From contig VXTM01000015.1 of NCBI GenBank assembly GCA_009837445.1, positions 55,276-119,275 of the forward strand: DNA of 64,000 nucleotides, given 5' to 3'. The translations under genes were made by a program, and so were the position numbers. The notes below the pieces were generated by a model, which worked only from the letters and a program-made list of their open reading frames with translations, ran no database searches and was not told the DNA's origin. Numbering within the stretch: position 1 is the stretch's first letter; every line of letters starts with the position of its first letter. This document shows, in pieces, positions 52,481-60,211 of the stretch. Source of the stretch: Acidimicrobiaceae bacterium (GTDB taxonomy: Bacteria; Actinomycetota; Acidimicrobiia; Acidimicrobiales; Aldehydirespiratoraceae).

Positions 52481-52640
52481 CCGGTACTTGACACCACCGG
52501 TACTTGACACCACCGGTACTTGACTGTGCTGATCCGGTACATGCTTGACATGTTGGCTTCGGTAGGTGTGTTACACATCTGGGACGCGGTTCCGGTAGCT
52601 GGGCGACACTGGCTCCGGTAGCTGCGTCACACCGCGATGG
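52481..52640. repeat. Degenerate CCGGTA repeat array
   Basis: CCGGTACTTGACACCA occurs twice in exact tandem (52481-52496, 52497-52512) and a third time truncated (CCGGTACTTGAC, 52513-52524). Looser copies follow: CCGGTACATG near 52534, CGGTAGGTGTG near 52560, CCGGTAGCTG near 52592 and again near 52615. Read on the minus strand, most units carry TGT or GTC followed by TACCGG. This resembles iterated protein-binding sites, such as the subterminal repeats of insertion sequences, but no transposase gene is present here. Confidence 0.75.
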
Positions 52641-52817
52641 TCCACGCATGGTGGGTGTCATCCCGGGTCTGAGTCCCGACCATGGGGTCGGTGGCGGCGG
52701 CTCGCGCTTGGAGCGAGCGCGAACTCGTCGCTGGTCAGCCGCGATGCATGGTCGTTGCTGCCACTTCGGCGTGCTCTGTAGCGTCTGCTGGAGGACACTC
52801 CTAGACTGTTGTACGAT

Positions 52818-52846
52818 TTGTCCTCAAACTGATGGGCATGTAATCG
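52818..52846 (+). promoter_or_regulatory. Putative promoter of the AAA_14 gene
   Basis: TTGTCC (52818-52823) and TAATCG (52841-52846) are separated by 17 bp in an AT-rich stretch about 100 bp upstream of the chosen start. The match is moderate. Confidence 0.4.
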
Positions 52847-52949
52847 CCAAACTGTTAGATAAAGTGTCTTGACGGTGATGGGTCCCGCCCCTTGGGCACT
52901 TGGTCCCGGCCATCCAACGCCACAAGCTAGAGAGAGGCAGCCCCCGTCA

Positions 52950-54239
52950 ATGGATGCCCCACCGCAACATCCGTTTCCCGGCTACCGGCCTCGGGTGTCC
53001 GAGAAGGACATCGAGGATGCGCTCAGCCGGCGAGGCGCCGTGCTGATCGAAGGGGTTCGCTGGTGTGGCAAGACTTGGACGGCGCTGCGCTTCGCACGCA
53101 GCGCTCTTCGCCTTGACGACGACGATGCGTTGAGGCTGGCTGACATCGATCCTGGCGAGGCGCTGCGCGGCGACGCTCCTCGCCTCGTCGATGAGTGGCA
53201 GAACGCTCCTCACCTGTGGAACCGGATCCGCCGCGAATGCGACGAGCGGCCGGATCTGGGCCAGTTCATCCTCACTGGCTCAGCGTCGCCGAGCGACGAC
53301 GTGACCCGCCACACCGGGACCGGGCGAATCGGGCGTGTGACTCTGCGACCTATGTCGCTGTTCGAGACGGGCGCCTCGGACGGATCGGTGTCGCTGCGGG
53401 GTCTCTTCGCCGGTGAGGCCACGTCGGGCATGGCCCGTGACGACATCGGGCTGCGCGACATCGCGTCGCACATTTGCATCGGCGGGTGGCCCGCGAACAT
53501 CGGGGTGGAGGAGGGAAAGGCGCGGCGTTCGGTGCGTGACCACCTCCATGAATCGGTCCTCGTCGATATCCGCGCCGCCAGCGGGGTCCGTCATGACCGT
53601 GAGCGCGTTCTGAACTTGGTCCGATCAGTCGCCCGCAACGTGGCCACCGAGGCTCGCACCGCCAAGCTGGTCGCCGACATGGCCGGCGAAAACGGCGAAG
53701 GCGGGATCTGGCGTCAGACGGCCAACGAGTACCTGACCGCGCTCAGGCGCATCTTCCTGCTAGAGGACCAGCCCTCCTGGCCCGTGCACCTCAGGTCGCG
53801 CGCCGTGCTGCGCAAGGCGCCCAAGCTTCACCTCGTCGATCCGTCTCTGGCCGCGGCTGCGCTGCGAGCCTCGCCCGAGCAGCTCATCTCAGACATCAAG
53901 ACGCTCGGATTCCTGTTCGAGTCGCTCGTGGTGAGAGACCTTCGCGTCTACAGTCAGCCCGATCAGGCATCGGTGTACCACTACCGCGACAGCGACAACC
54001 TGGAGGTGGACGCCGTCGTCGCACGTAACGACGGCGCATGGATGGCCGTCGAGATCAAACTCGGCCACCGGCCCGACACCATAGACGCCGCCGCCGCGGG
54101 CCTGCTGCGCCTGCGCGACAAGGTGACCGCATCGCGCCGATCCGACCTCGCCGGACTAGTCGTGGTGACCGCACTGGGCCCCGCCTACCGCCGCCGCGAC
54201 GGCATACACGTAGTCCCCATCACAGCCCTAGGCCCCTGA
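52950..54239 (+). CDS. AAA_14/DUF4143 ATPase with a PD-(D/E)XK-like C-terminus
   Basis: A 429-residue protein of the DUF4143 ATPase family. Walker A is GVRWCGKT (35-42), Walker B-like PRLVDEWQ follows, then LGQFILTGSASPSD as sensor region. The C-terminal part contains FESLVVRDLRVY, VYHYRDSDNLEVDAVV and WMAVEIKLG, an E-D-ExK pattern of a nuclease fold, as in many members. The biological role of the family is poorly known; it is common near mobile and toxin-like genes. ATG at 52950 is chosen at the start of homology; TTG at 52869 or ATG at 52878 would add a Pro-rich leader. Confidence 0.85.
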   Translation: MDAPPQHPFPGYRPRVSEKDIEDALSRRGAVLIEGVRWCGKTWTALRFARSALRLDDDDALRLADIDPGEALRGDAPRLVDEWQNAPHLWNRIRRECDERPDLGQFILTGSASPSDDVTRHTGTGRIGRVTLRPMSLFETGASDGSVSLRGLFAGEATSGMARDDIGLRDIASHICIGGWPANIGVEEGKARRSVRDHLHESVLVDIRAASGVRHDRERVLNLVRSVARNVATEARTAKLVADMAGENGEGGIWRQTANEYLTALRRIFLLEDQPSWPVHLRSRAVLRKAPKLHLVDPSLAAAALRASPEQLISDIKTLGFLFESLVVRDLRVYSQPDQASVYHYRDSDNLEVDAVVARNDGAWMAVEIKLGHRPDTIDAAAAGLLRLRDKVTASRRSDLAGLVVVTALGPAYRRRDGIHVVPITALGP

Positions 54240-54516
54240 GGCATCCGCTGGAGCAATACCCAGACAGCAACGGGCCCCAGCGGTCCGTCAATGAACAGGC
54301 CGGCGGCACCCGCAGCGCCCTCACGATGGGATGACGCCCTCGCGCGGGCCCTAGCAATCTAGGCGACAACGATCTAGGCCAGTTGTTGAGTGGGTGCACG
54401 TCGAAGTGGCGCAGTGCAATCCAGAGGTGGCTGCGACACGACAGCATCGGATTCTCGCACCGTCCGGCATCGGACAGCCAGTAGGACGCTGCGGTGTCTC
54501 CGCCTACAGTCGCAGG

Positions 54517-55941
54517 GTGCCTACGCTGCTGCACATCTCTGACCTTCACCGCACAGCGGACCCACGCGTCAGCAACGATGAACTGCTCGCTGCGATGTCC
54601 AGCGATGCTGCCAGGTGGGAGTCGGAGGGCATCCCGCGCCCGGATCTGCTTGTGGTGAGCGGCGACTTAGTTCAAGGAGTAGGGATGGCCGATGACAACC
54701 CAGACCCCGACATAGAGGCGCAGTACGCTGAGGCACGGGACCTGCTGGACGGCTTGGCGGCGGAATTCGTTGACTCCGATCGTGCGCGTGTCGTAATCGT
54801 TCCGGGCAACCATGACGTTCACTGGGGACGCGCCCGCAGTGCGATGACGCGCCTCGCCGATTGCCCGCCCGGAATCGCTCGTAAGGCCCTGAGACCCGAC
54901 TCGATGTTGCGCTGGAACTGGGAGGACCAGCACGCATACCAGATCACGGACAATGGGTTGTACGACTCCCGCTGCGGTCACTTCCGCCGGTTTCGAACCG
55001 ACTTCTACTCGGGACTGGAGTCTGGTCCTGTCGTCCATGAGAGTGATCTCATCGCTGCGGAGTACGCCTCTCTGGGGTTGGTCGTTGTGGGATTCGCATC
55101 GTGGTACGGGAATGACTGCTTCTGCCGCGTCGGCGAGATTGACCGATCGGCGCTGGCCGCATCCCAGAGGCTATTGGCGGCCTCAGGGGCCCCGATCGCG
55201 GTTGCGGTGTGGCACCACAGCCTGGACGGTGGGCCTCAGGCTCAGGACTATATGGACCGGCGCGCCGTCCACAAACTGATCGACTATGGCTTCAGCGTCG
55301 GTCTCCACGGACACCAGCACTACCCGGGGGCCGCACCATACGAGTTGCGCTTGCCCAACCTAACGTCGATGGCTGTTGTCAGCGCCGGGTCACTTGCGGT
55401 GGGCGACGACGAGCTCCCGACTGGCGAACTCCGCCAGTTCAACATTGTTGTTGTGGACCCGGACCGTGAGTCCGTTACGGTCCATGTGCGGGCGATGTCA
55501 TCCGCAGGGGTCTTCATGGGCTCACCCCGAGTTGATTTTGGGGGGGAGACATCCATAACGCTCAAGTTGCCGCGCTCGCGTGTTCGCCCACAGCCGCCCA
55601 CGGCCACTCAATTGTTGGATGAAGCTATGACAGCAACAAGACTTGGAGAGTTCGAGAAGGTACTTGAACTCGTACCGAAGATCGTGAGCCCCGCTTACAT
55701 GTCCCAGAAGCGCCAAATGGAGATCGACGCCCTGGATGGCCTCCGGAGATATGAAGCCCTCCTCGACTTGATTCGTCCTCCGCGCAGCCAGGATGAGGCG
55801 ATAAGGGCAATCTCGCTGCTGGTCGATTCCAAACGGTTCGACGAAGCGGAGTCAGAACTTGCAGCGGCGTCCGGGTTGCTCGATCCCGCGACCGCGAACG
55901 GCCTCGCTGCTCACATTGCTGGCGCAAGGATGCTGTCGTGA
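54517..55941 (+). CDS. Calcineurin-like metallophosphoesterase with a helical C-terminal extension
   Basis: A 474-residue protein with a complete two-metal phosphoesterase site: D9 and H11 (HISDLHRT), D50 (VVSGDLVQ), N98-H99 (VPGNHDVHWG), H233-H234 (VWHHSLDGG) and H266/H268 (LHGHQHYP). The fold ends near residue 350. About 110 residues then form repeated amphipathic helices (RLGEFEKVLELVPKI, SKRFDEAESELAAASGL), TPR-like. It is cytoplasmic, with no signal peptide. The GTG start is at the homology start but its ribosome site is weak. Its last four bases overlap the Hsp90-like gene (GTGA), so the two products are made together. The substrate could be a nucleic acid, cyclic nucleotide or protein phosphate. 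Confidence 0.9.
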   Translation: MPTLLHISDLHRTADPRVSNDELLAAMSSDAARWESEGIPRPDLLVVSGDLVQGVGMADDNPDPDIEAQYAEARDLLDGLAAEFVDSDRARVVIVPGNHDVHWGRARSAMTRLADCPPGIARKALRPDSMLRWNWEDQHAYQITDNGLYDSRCGHFRRFRTDFYSGLESGPVVHESDLIAAEYASLGLVVVGFASWYGNDCFCRVGEIDRSALAASQRLLAASGAPIAVAVWHHSLDGGPQAQDYMDRRAVHKLIDYGFSVGLHGHQHYPGAAPYELRLPNLTSMAVVSAGSLAVGDDELPTGELRQFNIVVVDPDRESVTVHVRAMSSAGVFMGSPRVDFGGETSITLKLPRSRVRPQPPTATQLLDEAMTATRLGEFEKVLELVPKIVSPAYMSQKRQMEIDALDGLRRYEALLDLIRPPRSQDEAIRAISLLVDSKRFDEAESELAAASGLLDPATANGLAAHIAGARMLS

Positions 55942-58247
55942 ACCCAATTGAGAGAAGAATTGCGTTCAAGGTCGAGTTCTCGCGGATTCTCGAACTCCTC
56001 GCCGATCAGATATATCAGTCTCCGCTGGCTCTCCTACGGGAGAACACACAAAACGCCTTCGATGCGGTGCGCATGAGGGAGGCCATCCAGACCGACCGCT
56101 TTGAACCGCGGATCGAAGTGACGGTTAGTGATGAGGCCGTCACAGTTGTTGACAATGGCATCGGGATGACCGCGGAGGAGGTAGAGACCCACTTCTGGTA
56201 CGCGGGCAAGAGCGGCAAGAACACCGATGCCGCTCGGGCGGCTGGCGTGGTGGGCACGTTTGGCATCGGGGCCCTCGCGAACTTTGGTGTCGCTGAAGAA
56301 CTCTCGGTTGAGACTGAATCAGCAGTTACCGGCGAACGTACCTTGTCGTCAGTACGGAAGACCGACCTGTCCACAGATACTGAGGGTATCTCCGTCACAC
56401 CCGCCGAACGCACGGGCACTCCAGGAACAGTGGTCCGGGCTCGACTGAGTTCCCAGAGCGGTGTGTCCGTTCATGACGCACGTCAGTACCTCAAAGACTT
56501 CGTCGAGTTCGTCGACATCCCGGTCTTATTCAACGGGGAGATCCTCAGCGGTTCGACACATCGGGAGGTACTCCCATCCGAGAGACACGCCTGGATGGAA
56601 CGGCTCGCGGACGTGTCCGTGGCGGGAATCCTCTCGGGTGACATAGAGGTCATCGGCATGGCTTCGGGAGAACTCCGCGTTGTTGTCCAGAACATCAGGA
56701 CAGCCACGGGACTCGGGAGACCTGGCGCGATTGTTCTGCTGCAAGACCTCAACGCCCTTCGGACACTCCGCTCAGGGTTTGGTCTGGCGACCGTAGGCAT
56801 GCAGTCGCTGTACGGGTGGGGTGGAGTGGTTGATCTGCCCTTCCTCACGCCGACGGCAGGGCGTGAGGCCTTGGACGCATCTTCGAACCAGCTGCTACAG
56901 CAACTGCTAGCGGCCATCGACAGCCTGATCTCGCCGGTGGCCGCCGGTCATCCTGAAGCCCTCTCAAACGAGCATGTCCTTCAGTGGATTGCCGCCACGA
57001 GGCGATATGAACTCTGCGGTCCACTGGAGGTTAGCTTCCGCCCCGGTGGCGATCCCGAAACCCTCGAAACCGTGGTCCAGCGCAGTGGACTCCGGTACTA
57101 CGGTGGGCGTGACTCATCGGTGATCGCCGCATACGCCAGCGAAGACGAGCCTCTCGTCGTTCTGTCGCGCCGCTCGCAGCGACGTGATTGTGAACAAGGC
57201 TACCTCGCGATGCAGGGCATCAGAGAAGTCGACATAGCGCCCAAAGTAAAGGCGGAACTGGCCCCAGGTGAGCAGAGCTTCGCCCACTCAGCTCTGGCAA
57301 CCCGCGTTACCAGGGTGCTCGAAGAAGACTACTTCTTGCCTGCTGAGATTCGGTTCGGCTCGATCTCGGGAGAACTGCCAATTCTTGTAACGGATACGGG
57401 TACTCCTGTGGTTATATTCCTGGATTCGGACTCCACCACAATCGCTCCTCTGCTCGCGCTCTACCGCGACGACTACACCGCGTTCGGCCCTTTTGTGAAG
57501 GACTTCGTGCGCTCAGCAGTTTTTCCCCGGATATCGAAGCTGGTACCAAGTAGCACTCGGGAAGGGGCGGAAGCCTTCTTGAGGCACCTCCGATCCAACC
57601 GAGAGTGGTTTGAGTACGAACTGGACGACAAGGCCGAACTCGAGGAGATCCTCGAGGAGTTAAGGGCGGGGCGACTGACTCTCGCTGAAGCGACGCGACA
57701 ACTGGTGGATAGCAGCCGGTCGGTGGTGGAGGTTAGTCCTGGTGGGGCAGTGCCACTGTCGTCGGTTGTTGGCGGCGTTGAGGACCAGACTGAAGATGAC
57801 GCCCTCCCCGACCCCCTAGCTTCCAGACCCGCGATCGATCGTCGAGATGAAGAAACGACGGCACTCATTCTAACGAGCGAAGAAGCAGACCTGAATGGCT
57901 ACACATGCTTCCTGTCACTGAGTTCAAGAGTCCAACGCGAGAAGGGAGACTTCTTCCTGCAGCCTCACGCGACAGAAATAGTGTGGGGCGGCAGGAAGGT
58001 GGTCTTTGTCTTCCAGCACCACTCCGGCCGGTTCGGCCTGTATTACGACATTCTTTGCCCAGGTCTCGTTGCTGAGACGGCTGGAGGCGGGCCGAGAGTC
58101 ACATCCACTATCCTGACCAAGGACCGGACGTTCATCCCAATCCCCTCCGACATCGCTGCGGCGTTCCTGCCGAAGGCGGGAGAAGTCACTCGGTTGGAGG
58201 TCAGATGCGACATCCTCTACATCGATGAAATTGAGGTCCCGGACTGA
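55938..58247 (+). CDS. Hsp90-like GHKL ATPase partner of the metallophosphoesterase
   Basis: A 769-residue protein with an Hsp90-type nucleotide site. The N box is LLRENTQNAFDAVRMR (E35, N39), G1 is DNGIGM (72-77), and HFWYAGKSGKN plus GTFGIGALANFGVAEE are followed by the ATP lid. Middle and C-terminal parts do not resemble HtpG. They include an acidic linker (EDQTEDDALPDPLAS) and a beta-rich end (from ILTSEEADLNGYTCFL). The GC content is visibly lower than in the core genes. It lies immediately downstream of the phosphoesterase with translational coupling. A two-component ATPase plus phosphoesterase system, perhaps antiviral, is the best guess; I do not recognise it as a named system. Confidence 0.88.
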   Translation: MNPIERRIAFKVEFSRILELLADQIYQSPLALLRENTQNAFDAVRMREAIQTDRFEPRIEVTVSDEAVTVVDNGIGMTAEEVETHFWYAGKSGKNTDAARAAGVVGTFGIGALANFGVAEELSVETESAVTGERTLSSVRKTDLSTDTEGISVTPAERTGTPGTVVRARLSSQSGVSVHDARQYLKDFVEFVDIPVLFNGEILSGSTHREVLPSERHAWMERLADVSVAGILSGDIEVIGMASGELRVVVQNIRTATGLGRPGAIVLLQDLNALRTLRSGFGLATVGMQSLYGWGGVVDLPFLTPTAGREALDASSNQLLQQLLAAIDSLISPVAAGHPEALSNEHVLQWIAATRRYELCGPLEVSFRPGGDPETLETVVQRSGLRYYGGRDSSVIAAYASEDEPLVVLSRRSQRRDCEQGYLAMQGIREVDIAPKVKAELAPGEQSFAHSALATRVTRVLEEDYFLPAEIRFGSISGELPILVTDTGTPVVIFLDSDSTTIAPLLALYRDDYTAFGPFVKDFVRSAVFPRISKLVPSSTREGAEAFLRHLRSNREWFEYELDDKAELEEILEELRAGRLTLAEATRQLVDSSRSVVEVSPGGAVPLSSVVGGVEDQTEDDALPDPLASRPAIDRRDEETTALILTSEEADLNGYTCFLSLSSRVQREKGDFFLQPHATEIVWGGRKVVFVFQHHSGRFGLYYDILCPGLVAETAGGGPRVTSTILTKDRTFIPIPSDIAAAFLPKAGEVTRLEVRCDILYIDEIEVPD

Positions 58248-58390
58248 ACTGGATGGTACACTACCGTGGTTCGGTTCCGATCACGCAACCGCTCTGGAGC
58301 CTTGCCATTGCTCTGTTGTGCGCACAGAGCTATCCCCGCGGGGTGGCGCCGGCCTACGGAAGAACTCGCCCCTCACTCGGCAAGCCCGCC
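58248..58390. other. Gap between convergent island operons
   Basis: 143 bp separate the stop of the Hsp90-like gene from the stop of the nuclease gene on the other strand. I see no perfect terminator hairpin and no convincing small gene. Confidence 0.5.
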
Positions 58391-60199
58391 TCAGTCGTCG
58401 GTCCAGTAGGTATGTGCCTCTGCAGGGCCAGGCGGCCCGTTCCAAGCCAATTCTTCATCAGACGCGGTCAGCAAGCCGCTCAACCAGGATTCAACGAGTT
58501 CGGTGTTGCCGGGTAGGAATGGAAGAGCTCCGACCCCCAGAGAACCGAGTGATCGATAGAGCGAAGATCCAGACTTGAATGTTGCCGTCTCTTCCACTGT
58601 CAGGGGGAACAGAGCGGCGCCTCGCACCGTCGGTCTGTAGGTTCGGGAATCCACGTTGCTCACAATGGCGTCTCGATACCGGTGAAGTTCGTTTACAGCG
58701 TCGATCGGTGGGCCGGGCGCACCGTACCTCTTACGGAACGGCTGCGAGGCATCGACACGGTACTTTGCGTCGAGGGCGATGATCAGTTGAGGGCGATCTC
58801 GGCCGTGGACGATGAGGACAACATCGGGCCGCTGAGTGCCGGTGTCGCCGTCGTAGGATCTGTTGTACGACAGGGTGAGTGTGTGCTGTTGGCCTGGGAG
58901 CACGATGTCGCTTTGCTGGCCTCGCTTGAGACCCACACGTAATCCGCTCGCTCTTGAGCTGATGACAGCCTGAGGCTCAGGTTCACTGCCGGTGAGTCGT
59001 GACACGATTGCGACCACTTCAAGGAAGCACCAGATCTCGTAGAGGTCGTGCAGATCCTTGAGTTCTAGTTGCGCTGGCCCGTCTTGCAGGTCGAGCGCGA
59101 GCCTGAGCGACGTAAGCACTCGGTACGCCTCCCGATAGCCGGGTGCCGTCATGAGGGTCAGCGACGGGGGTGCTCCTTGGTCCAGGCGTGAAGCAGTTGA
59201 GATGGCCTTCATGCGTCTGAGTTGCTGGACCCGCCTAGCGAGGTGTCGGATTTCGTTGCGTCGCGCCACATCTCGTTCCGAGGCGTGGCTATCGTCGTGG
59301 GGGAGGCGGGGATCGTCGAAACCGGAGGCCATCTGCTGCAATCGTTGCTCGACAACTTGCAGCTGGTCTGCGAGCCATCGATGCTCGGGCGTATCGAGTG
59401 TTGTCTGCGCGACCACGGCTGGGATGGTCTCGCGTATCGTCCCGATCCCCGTCAGCTGGTCTGATTTGCCGGACCCCTTGCCCCGCATGATGGCCCGTCT
59501 TGCCACCGCGTCGGGACGCCTGAGCCGATGCGATGACGCGAACTGGATTTGGCGTTGCAAGTGGCGGTACGGTCGCTGGTTGATGTGTTGGACCGCATTC
59601 GACAGGTCATTGACGCTGTTGCGGAGGCTGGCGATCCAGTCAAGCGCAGATGCGCCTTCGCTGCCATGCGTTGCTGGTTGATGTGTTGAACGCAGGTAGG
59701 CCAATGCGAGCGCTCGGGAGGCTGATTGGACCTCTTGGACGAGTGCCATGTAGTCGGCGGTGTAGTCGATCTTTGTGGGCACGACCTCGATCGTGATCGA
59801 GACACGCTCTGGGCCGACGCCGATCTCGAATTGAGTGTGGCCGACTTGGCGTCCGAAGTTGACGGAGCCTGCGACGACTCGCTGTCGTGGATGCCTAGCG
59901 AGGTCTCTGCTGAACAGCGGATCCCGATGCCGGACTACAGGCTCGTGATCCTCTCCAGCAACGTACAGGTGATACGTCGTCTCCTCGAAGAACACTGGAC
60001 CCTCGCCGCTCGCCGGATCCCAACTGCGCTCCTCGCCTGTCGTCGTCAGGTACTCGGCTTCGAGGCCTGAACAGTGGCCTGATAGGCGGAGAGACCCAGG
60101 TCGATCGACGCTCACACCCTCCATTACGCCGGCTGGCGGCTCGCAAGGTCCTCGGATCTCGGCCTCCCAACTGGAGCTATGCAGGCGAAGCAGGGCCAT
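58391..60199 (-). CDS. DUF2357-type PD-(D/E)XK nuclease, McrC-like restriction subunit
   Basis: A 602-residue protein. The N-terminal half is the beta-rich and helical DUF2357 region. Around residue 386 comes LYEIWCFLEVVAIV, a hallmark of the DUF524/McrC-like nuclease domain. RPDVVLIV and IIALDAKYRVD then provide the PD-(D/E)XK catalytic residues (E388, D459, D477, K479). It should cleave DNA when activated by the McrB-like ATPase encoded 12 bp upstream. ATG start. It is the last gene of a methyltransferase-ATPase-nuclease operon and faces the Hsp90-like gene. Confidence 0.87.
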   Translation of the reverse strand: MALLRLHSSSWEAEIRGPCEPPAGVMEGVSVDRPGSLRLSGHCSGLEAEYLTTTGEERSWDPASGEGPVFFEETTYHLYVAGEDHEPVVRHRDPLFSRDLARHPRQRVVAGSVNFGRQVGHTQFEIGVGPERVSITIEVVPTKIDYTADYMALVQEVQSASRALALAYLRSTHQPATHGSEGASALDWIASLRNSVNDLSNAVQHINQRPYRHLQRQIQFASSHRLRRPDAVARRAIMRGKGSGKSDQLTGIGTIRETIPAVVAQTTLDTPEHRWLADQLQVVEQRLQQMASGFDDPRLPHDDSHASERDVARRNEIRHLARRVQQLRRMKAISTASRLDQGAPPSLTLMTAPGYREAYRVLTSLRLALDLQDGPAQLELKDLHDLYEIWCFLEVVAIVSRLTGSEPEPQAVISSRASGLRVGLKRGQQSDIVLPGQQHTLTLSYNRSYDGDTGTQRPDVVLIVHGRDRPQLIIALDAKYRVDASQPFRKRYGAPGPPIDAVNELHRYRDAIVSNVDSRTYRPTVRGAALFPLTVEETATFKSGSSLYRSLGSLGVGALPFLPGNTELVESWLSGLLTASDEELAWNGPPGPAEAHTYWTDD

Positions 60200-60211
60200 G
60201 CGAGACGATCG

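Larger units (their letters stand above)
52385..52949. other. Non-coding stretch at the start of the putative island
   Basis: 565 bp between the tRNA and the AAA_14 gene, more AT-rich than the DNA before the tRNA. The first part holds a degenerate CCGGTA repeat array and the last part a probable promoter. I see no convincing gene. No copy of the tRNA 3' end (TTCAAGTCCCCTTTCGGGC) was noticed elsewhere in the window. Confidence 0.6.

Noticed and set aside
52323..52661. Minus-strand frame of 112 codons overlapping the tRNA gene
   Set aside because: Its C-terminus (RGLEPLTYALRERRSTD) is simply the antisense translation of a tRNA and is a well-known annotation artefact.
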